In this document: positions 10,019 through 16,582 of the stretch, piece by piece | Layout of the letters: each line of letters starts with the position of its first letter | Position numbering within the stretch: position 1 is the stretch's first letter | Source of the DNA: Methanolobus vulcani | Lineage (GTDB): Archaea; Halobacteriota; Methanosarcinia; Methanosarcinales; Methanosarcinaceae | Reading direction: 5' to 3' | Assembly: GCF_900100715.1 (NCBI RefSeq) | Contig: NZ_FNCA01000010.1 | Span: forward strand, 50,106-114,105 | DNA length: 64,000 nt | Position numbers and translations under genes: made by a program | Notes under the pieces: model-generated | Seen by the model: only the letters and a program-made list of their open reading frames with translations | Databases searched by the model: none | What the model was told of the DNA's origin: nothing

Positions 10019-10038
10019 ATCCCGAAAGAATTCGGGAT
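10019..10038 (-). terminator. Perfect hairpin downstream of the CooC-like gene
   Basis: ATCCCGAA-AGAA-TTCGGGAT is a perfect 8-bp stem with a 4-base loop, 23 bp past the stop at 10061-10063. On the - strand it is followed by TTAGATTTTTC, so it resembles a hairpin-plus-U-tract terminator. Confidence 0.6.
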
Positions 10039-10060
10039 GAAACGGCAATTTTGGAACTAC

Positions 10061-10825
10061 TTATTGTTCTTTCATTTCCATCAAAAAAGATGCAATAGAG
10101 TTAACATCAGGTGAATCCACATCAAATTGTTCACCAAGCAGTCCTGCCTTAAAAACCGAAACCATTACAGGCAGGGTTGCCAGAATCCTTTCTTCCGGGA
10201 TTTTTTCTCCAAGAATCGTTTTGCTTTCCCCTTCAACCCTGTTAAGTACATAGTAGAGGTCTTTTCAGGCAGTTTCTGCCAGACCGCTTATCTTTTCAGA
10301 AAGGCAGATTGATTCATAAGAAGGATCAATGACCATTAGCAGTGCATCGCAGCCTTCTTCCACTCCCCTGCCGAAATGTTCGATTCCGGCTTCAGTGTCA
10401 ACTAAAACAATGTCGTTACTTCCGACATCTATATTCTTGAGAAGATGCTTAGAAAGAACTCCCATGGGGCAGGCACATCCTTCTCCAAAATCGTGTATTT
10501 TTCCAACAGCCATCAGTGAAATGTTATCTGTTTTTGAGACATACTCACCGGGTATGTCTGCAATCTCCCATCTTTTATCAAAGAACTTTACTTCTTCACC
10601 TGTTGAAAAAGAAGCTTTCATTCTTTCAACAAGGTCTTTTTTCCCGCCAAAGAAGTTCAGGAAATCTTCAGGCAGTTCGAGTCCCAATTGCCTGTGAAGT
10701 CCGAAATTGGATTCATCGTTGTCAACCACCAGTACATTATATCCTTCTCTGGACATTGTCTGTGCCAGTAAAGCTGTTAATGTACTTTTTCCGCATCCGC
10801 CTTTTCCGCATATCAGTATTTTCAA
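10061..10825 (-). pseudogene. CooC-like nickel-insertion ATPase interrupted by an in-frame TGA
   Basis: The frame runs 255 codons from a TTG start at 10825 (GGAGATG ribosome-binding site) to TAA at 10061, with one internal TGA at 10265-10267. Before it are the P-loop GKGGCGKST (residues ~7-15), a CxC motif (GCACPMG) as in CooC nickel/zinc binding, and VDTEAGIEHFGRG. After the TGA the same frame continues as KDLYYVLNRVEG, IPEERILATLP and a normal C-terminus, so family length (~250) is restored. A Gly codon GGA changed to TGA would explain it, since homologues often have Gly-Lys here. The gene lies 11 bp after the methyltransferase. It may be a pseudogene, a sequencing error, or read through; the first is the simplest reading. 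Confidence 0.85.
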
Positions 10826-10836
10826 AATATCATCTC

Positions 10837-11679
10837 CTAGTTGTTTTGTTTCTTTTCCCAGCAGATCCGCACGCGGGTTGAATTACCTTTTTCAGAGATC
10901 TGTCCGTTGTTCCATGAGAGTTCGTCCCTGAGGTAATTGTAAAGAATAGTTTCCTGCTCAGGTGTCTCGATCATGTATCGTGATCTGAAGAAATCCATGG
11001 CTTCATCCATGGATGCAAAATTGTTAGTGTATTCCAGAGGGAATACCTGCATATCAGGATATATTCCCATGTCGTAGAGAACGTTGTACAACACATCGCA
11101 TTTAGGACCACATGTATAATTAATTCCGTACAGGTATGGCCAGAGATTTACAGAATGCTCTTCCCATGGAGTTGTTCCTGCAAACCAGTAGAGATAAACA
11201 TGTTTTGAAGAAGCCTGTTCCATTTTCCGGATTGCATCTTTTATATCCGGCATACCAAGGGAGAATGATGCAATGACAATATCATAAGAACCATCGAGGT
11301 CATTCCCGACGTCGATATCTTCCCAGCGTTTGCTTACACAGTCCAGATTAGTTATTCCTTTTTCAGCGACATTTTCAAGGAGCAGATTTTTCATGCCTTC
11401 TGCAGGTTCTACAGCGGTTACATGTGCAACCCTTTCTGCAATAGGTATTGAAAGCCTTCCGGGTCCTGCGCCGATATCCAGTACTCTGGATTCTGGTGTA
11501 AGAGGAAGCTCTTCCAGAGTTAGCCGTGTTCTCTCTGAGTTTTCCTGTGTTCTTTTCCAGAACCTTTCTGCATTATCTTTTTTGTTCCACAGGTTCTTTT
11601 CTACTTCTTTGTTTGCTGCCTGCTGGGCAGCCATGAGTTTTTTCCATACTTCATTCCAGTCTATTTTTCCGTGTTCCAT
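10837..11679 (-). CDS. Class I SAM-dependent methyltransferase paired with the CooC-like gene
   Basis: 280-residue methyltransferase with motif I VLDIGAGPGRLSIPIA (about residues 65-80), acidic VEPAEGM and motif IV YDIVIASFSLGM. It resembles the methyltransferase at 7308-8165 in motif order, length and the WNK/RFW-type N-terminal segment, so the two are likely paralogues. It starts at ATG 11679 with AAGAAGGA upstream and ends 11 bp before the CooC-like gene, forming a two-gene operon. The acceptor is unknown. The placement next to a nickel-type ATPase and a peptide/nickel importer suggests metal-ligand chemistry, but that is inference. Confidence 0.83.
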   Translation of the reverse strand: MEHGKIDWNEVWKKLMAAQQAANKEVEKNLWNKKDNAERFWKRTQENSERTRLTLEELPLTPESRVLDIGAGPGRLSIPIAERVAHVTAVEPAEGMKNLLLENVAEKGITNLDCVSKRWEDIDVGNDLDGSYDIVIASFSLGMPDIKDAIRKMEQASSKHVYLYWFAGTTPWEEHSVNLWPYLYGINYTCGPKCDVLYNVLYDMGIYPDMQVFPLEYTNNFASMDEAMDFFRSRYMIETPEQETILYNYLRDELSWNNGQISEKGNSTRVRICWEKKQNN

Positions 11680-11996
11680 TTAGAAATCCTTCTTTTTGTT
11701 TTTATATTGAAATCGAGTAATGTTTGTTTTTCAGTATTATTAATATCAATAATATTCTATTTTCATGCTACTTTCTAAGTTATTCGTAGCACAATACATC
11801 ATGTAATATATACTTATGTATTAACAACGTGAACCATAAAAAAATAATATTCAGTAATAAACAAAATAAAAGGACACTAAATTGAATATTTATTTTATAT
11901 GTGGTAGCAAATACATGCAAAAAAGAATAAACTTCAGGATATAGTCCCTGAAGTCATACTGACAAAGTAAATTGAGATACTTCTTTAATAAATCAA
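11680..11996. other. 317-bp AT-rich gap
   Basis: This gap lies between the start of the methyltransferase gene (- strand) and the end of the aminopeptidase gene (- strand). It should contain the methyltransferase promoter, but no single TATA element stands out among many AT-rich runs. The only clear structure is the hairpin at 11931-11954. No ORF is supported. Confidence 0.5.
11931..11954 (-). terminator. Hairpin terminator after the M1 aminopeptidase
   Basis: ACTTCAGG-(8 bases)-CCTGAAGT is a perfect 8-bp stem 43 bp beyond the aminopeptidase stop; on the - strand it is followed by TTATTCTTTTTTG. Confidence 0.6.
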
Positions 11997-14825
11997 TTAA
12001 CTCAGGTCAACTTTCCCATTTAGCTCCTCATACTTTGCCACAGCATTCGGAGTATTAAGCAATATCTTTCTTATCCTGTTATACACACTCGGGTTGTTCT
12101 CAGGGTCGAGCTTGTTCAGGAAACCAAGCATCATTTCCACAAGTGGAACATGATATTCTTCTTCCATCCTGTCGATGTTGGCAAGCACGTTGAGAGTGTT
12201 TACAGTATTATATTCATTCACCGTAGCCAGTTTTGGAATAATTTCAGTTAGAAGTTCCCTTCCTTTTTCAGTTTGCAGGGATCTCTTCCTGTTGAAAGAG
12301 AAACTTGCAAAAAGAGCTCTCTGGTCATTTGCCTGCTCAATCCTGAAAGTTTCCGATTTTTCAACCTGCCTTACAAGGTCAGTTACATCATCTCCGCTGC
12401 TGCTTCCAATAACTCTCAGGTAAGCTTCCCAGCTGACCGGATTCTTTTCAGCTTCTTTCTGGTAATTCTGCATAAGCCCAATTTTGTCAGATGCGGAACT
12501 ATCAAGGTAAAGACCAAATGCCACCAACTTGTCAGTGGCATTTTGTGCAGTTTCGAACTGCTTTCTGATAATCTCATGGATGACCGGAGTATCAAGAGTT
12601 GAAAGAATAGACAGGCATTTGTTCTTCAATTGTCGACACTTGATTTCATGAACCTGCTGCTCAAGGTAATCTAAACTATCAACTATCTTTGCATTGCAAG
12701 CCTCATAGAGTGACATGAGACTATCTTCATGTTTGCTTGCTATTGCTTTGAGTAGTTTCTGTTTTACTTCATACAACAACTGGTAGCTGTGTGAGAACTT
12801 CTCATCTTCCACAGATTCAAAGATTGTCAGGAACTGTGCACCTGTCCTCTCCATCAGATCAAGATCCATAATGAGTTCGTGGAAAAGATCTGTGAACTCT
12901 TCAGATGGCAAATCACTGCCATCTTTGATCAGCTTCATCTTCTCGGAATCTACTATCCTGTAGAACGCAAGGAACCTGTTAATAAGGTCTGAGTCTGTTT
13001 TAGCTTGCAGTATCAATTCATCGATAGTTGCATCATGAACGAGTTTTCCAAAGAACGAATAGTTACGGTTAAGGGACAGGAATGCAGGTTTATCAACATT
13101 GTTGATAATAATTTCCTGTTCCTCGGCTGTCATGCGCTCCATGACTTCAGCAAGGTCATTACCGTTCTCATCCACAAGTGCAGCACATATTGGCAATTCC
13201 CAGAAGGACGCTCCTTCCGGAACTTCCTGTTTAAAGGATAAGGTGCATTTTCTTTCCTCTTCACTGTATGAAGAATCAACATGAAGTACAGGGAATTGTG
13301 TCTGTTTCAACCATATGTCCGCCATATCTTTGAAATCTATGCCGGAAACTTCTTTCATAACATCGATCCATTGCCAGCTTGTAGCATTAGAATGCTTATA
13401 TCTGGAATGATAAGCATCCAGAGCTTTTACAAAAGTCTCTTTTCCCATCATGGTCTGTATCATATTCACAAATTCAGGAGCTTTGACATAGGTAACTGAA
13501 CTAATGAGATCATCAGGGTCATTGAACCCATCAGGGATGATAGGCATTGAAGCTGCTCCCCTGTCAAGTGCAAAAGTTCCGGAACCCGGTGCAAGAAGTG
13601 TAAGCACTTCACCAAGACGGCTGTATTCCTCTCCGAAATGATATGCATGGTACATTCTTTCAATATGGACGGTAACAGCTTCGTTTAGCCAGATTTCAAA
13701 AGGGCTCCATCCTGTGACTTCTGAACCGTTCAGGTTGTGGTAGAACTCATGCACCTTAACTCTCATGAGATATTCAAAAGCATTGTCTGTCATCGCAGGG
13801 AATGGCATAATACGATTGGTGCTGATTGTGGTATTTCCCACATTTTCCATTCCACCGAAATTAGAATTCTGCATGCCGATCTCTCTGTAAACAGTACCGG
13901 TATATTTGTATCCAGGTTTAATTGACGCAATTGCCTTTTTTAGTTCTTCCCTTATCTTTTTCAGCTTCTCACCGGCAGCTTCTCCTTCGTTTTTAAGAAG
14001 ATCCCTTTGCTTGACCATATCCATGATCTCTTTGCGCTTTTCAACCTGATCATATTGTTCAGGACCAGTGAACAGGTGGATCCACATAATTGAATCATAA
14101 AGTGCATCCAGTGATTTTCCGGCAATTACAGGATCAGAGTTGGGTGGTACAAGCAGTTCCAGATCAAAGGTATCGCCATCCGGGTATTCAAATTCCTTTT
14201 TGAACGTATCATATGTACCTACGCCAAGGAAGAAAAGATAAGTTGCCATCGGGGTTACAGAGTTATCGTAGACAATCTTATCTCTGCCATTTCCGACAGA
14301 GTGTCTTTCTATTATGATATCTCCGTTTGTGATGAGATTTGTGTATCTCTCATCAGCAATGATGGTGGTAGTATAGGTGCACTTTGCGGTCATGTCATCA
14401 ATGCATGGCACAATACGCTGGAATCCCCACTGCTGGCATTGGGTGATCTGTTGTGGTGGAGCACCTGCAGGTGTTTCATCGTAATAGAGTCCTTCAAGTA
14501 TGTTGTCTGTTGGCCTGCAGATAGTTTCCGTACTGATTACTATTTCAGTGTTCTCAGGTACGGTTTTCTTGAATTTGATAAGAAGTATGTCCTCTTTTAT
14601 TTTGTATTCGTGATCAATTTCACGTTCATTGCAGCTTACTGATAGTATCTCCAGTTTCTTGCAGTTAAGTTCAAGTTCATCAATGGGTTTGCCGAGGGTT
14701 TGCAATTTCAGATCAGATGTCACTTTTGTATGTTCATCAAAGACATCGAAAACAAGATCCATATGAATGACTTTTACACTCAGTTCGCCAAAATCTTCAG
14801 GATAATATTTGTATATTCTTTTCAT
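11997..14825 (-). CDS. M1 family zinc aminopeptidase
   Basis: 942-residue metallopeptidase. The exopeptidase motif GGMEN (variant of GAMEN) is at about residue 330, and the zinc site HEFYHN followed by the distal Glu in WLNEAVTVHIE is at about 370-400. Family M1 enzymes remove N-terminal residues from peptides in the cytoplasm, here probably completing protein degradation after the proteasome. The ATG at 14825 follows GAGGGAATTTG; the TTG at 14828 is only one codon earlier. An odd feature is a highly charged, helix-prone insert at about 255-310 (rich in K, E, R) just before the GGMEN motif. The long C-terminal half is the usual helical domain. It stands alone, with a hairpin terminator downstream. 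Confidence 0.93.
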   Translation of the reverse strand: MKRIYKYYPEDFGELSVKVIHMDLVFDVFDEHTKVTSDLKLQTLGKPIDELELNCKKLEILSVSCNEREIDHEYKIKEDILLIKFKKTVPENTEIVISTETICRPTDNILEGLYYDETPAGAPPQQITQCQQWGFQRIVPCIDDMTAKCTYTTTIIADERYTNLITNGDIIIERHSVGNGRDKIVYDNSVTPMATYLFFLGVGTYDTFKKEFEYPDGDTFDLELLVPPNSDPVIAGKSLDALYDSIMWIHLFTGPEQYDQVEKRKEIMDMVKQRDLLKNEGEAAGEKLKKIREELKKAIASIKPGYKYTGTVYREIGMQNSNFGGMENVGNTTISTNRIMPFPAMTDNAFEYLMRVKVHEFYHNLNGSEVTGWSPFEIWLNEAVTVHIERMYHAYHFGEEYSRLGEVLTLLAPGSGTFALDRGAASMPIIPDGFNDPDDLISSVTYVKAPEFVNMIQTMMGKETFVKALDAYHSRYKHSNATSWQWIDVMKEVSGIDFKDMADIWLKQTQFPVLHVDSSYSEEERKCTLSFKQEVPEGASFWELPICAALVDENGNDLAEVMERMTAEEQEIIINNVDKPAFLSLNRNYSFFGKLVHDATIDELILQAKTDSDLINRFLAFYRIVDSEKMKLIKDGSDLPSEEFTDLFHELIMDLDLMERTGAQFLTIFESVEDEKFSHSYQLLYEVKQKLLKAIASKHEDSLMSLYEACNAKIVDSLDYLEQQVHEIKCRQLKNKCLSILSTLDTPVIHEIIRKQFETAQNATDKLVAFGLYLDSSASDKIGLMQNYQKEAEKNPVSWEAYLRVIGSSSGDDVTDLVRQVEKSETFRIEQANDQRALFASFSFNRKRSLQTEKGRELLTEIIPKLATVNEYNTVNTLNVLANIDRMEEEYHVPLVEMMLGFLNKLDPENNPSVYNRIRKILLNTPNAVAKYEELNGKVDLS

Positions 14826-14937
14826 CAAATTCCCTCTTTTATGCTAATCCATTGGCTTTTTAACATTATAAAGTAATCTTCAATTCCAGTATATGGTTAA
14901 AATAGGGTTTTAAAAATAGCGCTTTCTTATTAGTTTT

Positions 14938-15624
14938 TCACAATGGACAGACCTTGATGCACATTCCGCACCTGAGTCCTCCAAGTGTGTTGAACATGTA
15001 ATCAGCACACTTATGCTTGTCAATTGTTCCATCTTCTGACAATGCGCCTGCCGGACATATCTTTATGCATTTCAGGCAACTGCTGCAGTGTTCATGAACA
15101 AAAGGTAATGTGATCTCAGTCTCATTATCAAGCTCAGCATCTGTGAGTATTGCAGTCATGCGGACCTTTGGACCGTATTCCTTGCTTATAAGCAGATGGT
15201 TCATGCCGAAATTACTGAGTCCTGCATAATATGCAGCATATTTGATTGACATATTGGCTTTCAATGTCTCTTTATTGGCATACCAGTACCCAAACTCACT
15301 TCCTTCGGATGGCAATATGGTTGCTTTGTAGCCTTTTTTCTCAATAAGCTTTGCAAGCTGGAATGCTATTACTCTCAGCGTTGCAGTGCCTGCCATGAGT
15401 GTATTTGTGTACTCTGCTCTTCCAGCAGGTAATGTTTCAAATGCACCATGTGGAACACTTACCCCAAGAACAATAACCGATCTGACATCAGGCATAACAT
15501 CCTGTGGCTTGTTTCCTGTATAATCAGGATTCAAAAAACATGTTGGATCTGCAAATCCAATAATGTCGGCATTCATTTTAAAAGCGCTATCCTTTAGTGA
15601 TTTTGTCAGATCTCTGTCAGTCAT
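14938..15624 (-). CDS. 4Fe-4S protein of the epoxyqueuosine-reductase-like group
   Basis: 228 residues. The N-terminal ~165 residues resemble the QueG/reductive dehalogenase-type cobalamin-binding region (ADIIGFADPTCF, RSVIVLGVSVPHG, FGYWY). The C-terminus has two [4Fe-4S] motifs, CSSCLKCIKICPAGA and CGMCIKVCP, and ends right after the second. It is shorter than QueG (~310-380), lacking the C-terminal HEAT-like domain, so it is probably not epoxyqueuosine reductase itself. Many methanogens have such short paralogues of unknown function; a redox role is likely. The start at 15624 follows AAAGGAGAAAAAAC, a good ribosome-binding site. It is a single gene. Confidence 0.82.
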   Translation of the reverse strand: MTDRDLTKSLKDSAFKMNADIIGFADPTCFLNPDYTGNKPQDVMPDVRSVIVLGVSVPHGAFETLPAGRAEYTNTLMAGTATLRVIAFQLAKLIEKKGYKATILPSEGSEFGYWYANKETLKANMSIKYAAYYAGLSNFGMNHLLISKEYGPKVRMTAILTDAELDNETEITLPFVHEHCSSCLKCIKICPAGALSEDGTIDKHKCADYMFNTLGGLRCGMCIKVCPL

Positions 15625-15812
15625 GTTTTTTCTCCTTTCCGGGTTGATTCTGAATTTTTGAGTCCGTTATCGGCATATATGTTGTAGCCAATCCTACTTT
15701 AAAACTTGTAATGACAACCGTATGCATTTTTTCACCAAAACACCTAAGTAAAGTCCCCACGTCCTTGAGCTAAATGAGTGCTAACTTATTTTTATAAACT
15801 GAGTTGATATTT

Positions 15813-16238
15813 TTGGCAATAAAAGACGGAGATACAATAAAGATTTCATATACCGGCACACTTGATGACGGTACTGTTTTTGATAGTTCTGAAAACCATG
15901 ATGCACCTCTGGAATTTACCGTAGGTTCAGGTCAGGTCATTTCAGGTTTTGATGAGGCTGTTAAAGGAATGGAAGTCGGGGAAGAGAAGACATTCAGGAT
16001 CGAAGCTGCAGATGCATATGGTGAACCAAATCCTGCTATGACACAGACAGTTCCAAAATCCATGCTTCAGTGTGACACCGAGATAACAGCAGGTATGACG
16101 ATTGTGGTGGGTACTGCAGATGGTCAGCAGATGCCTGCAAGAATAAGTGAAGTGACAGACGAAACACTCACACTTGACATGAACCATCCTCTTGCAGGAA
16201 AGGCACTTACTTTCAGCATTAAGATTGTTGAAGCATAA
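15813..16238 (+). CDS. FKBP-type peptidyl-prolyl isomerase (SlyD-like)
   Basis: 141 residues with the archaeal short FKBP layout: GDTIKISYTGTLDDGTVFDSS at the N-terminus, LEFTVGSGQVISGFDEAV in the active-site region, an inserted flap domain (AYGEPNPAMTQTVPK) and HPLAGKALTFSIKI at the end. It catalyses cis-trans isomerisation of prolyl bonds and acts as a folding chaperone in the cytoplasm. I chose the TTG at 15813 (reads MAIKDGDTI); a TTG at 15804 would add three hydrophobic residues. The usual His-rich SlyD tail is absent. It is a single gene ending in a hairpin terminator at 16260. Confidence 0.94.
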   Translation: MAIKDGDTIKISYTGTLDDGTVFDSSENHDAPLEFTVGSGQVISGFDEAVKGMEVGEEKTFRIEAADAYGEPNPAMTQTVPKSMLQCDTEITAGMTIVVGTADGQQMPARISEVTDETLTLDMNHPLAGKALTFSIKIVEA

Positions 16239-16259
16239 ATTTACTCAAATTAGTCTGAA

Positions 16260-16291
16260 ATTGAACTCATCGATGGGTTCAATTCTTTTTT
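16260..16291 (+). terminator. Hairpin plus T-tract after the FKBP gene
   Basis: ATTGAAC-(10 bases)-GTTCAAT forms a 7-bp stem, extendable by a G-T and a C-G pair, directly followed by CTTTTTTAT, 22 bp past the stop codon. Confidence 0.65.
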
Positions 16292-16354
16292 ATCTCTGGT
16301 TATTGATTCATTGATTCATTCATTTTGTTCCGCAGAAATCCTGTTTTTATGATT

Positions 16355-16580
16355 TATCGTAGATCATAAATAACTTGATGAATCCCGAAGGGTCCGGCGA
16401 AGCCGGCGTTTTCCCACAAGATGAAATAAAAAAATCTGTGCAATACTCTGAATATGTCTTTTTAGAACTCCTGTATTATTAGAGCATAAATGCAATAATC
16501 TAAGGAATACTCTTCTGTATAGTATCATAGGAATGTGCCGCCTTCGGCGGATGGTTACTTTATTTTTAGATTGCATATTG
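16355..16580 (+). repeat. Intergenic repeat element, copy 2, with conserved hairpins
   Basis: Second copy of the element at 1592-1818, same orientation, again between convergent genes (FKBP and helicase). The blocks are ATCGTAGATCATAAA at 16356, TCCCGAAGGG, the hairpin CCGGC-GAA-GCCGG at 16394-16406, TTTCCCACAAG, and GGAATGT with the hairpin CCGCC-TTC-GGCGG at 16538-16550, then TTACTTTATTTTTAGATTGCA. Spacing from the start block to the second hairpin differs by only 3 bp from copy 1. The 3' end is 3 bp from the helicase stop. The ORF readable across it on the - strand has no support as a gene. Confidence 0.75.
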
Positions 16581-16582
16581 TT

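Noticed and set aside
10265..10267. Selenocysteine or other recoding at the CooC-like TGA
   Set aside because: The position is expected to be Gly, no SECIS-like hairpin is evident nearby, and Methanosarcinales are not known to use selenocysteine.
16364..16576. 70-codon ORF across repeat copy 2 on the - strand
   Set aside because: It is low-complexity Arg-rich translation of the hairpins, the equivalent frame in copy 1 is not kept, and there is no ribosome-binding site.
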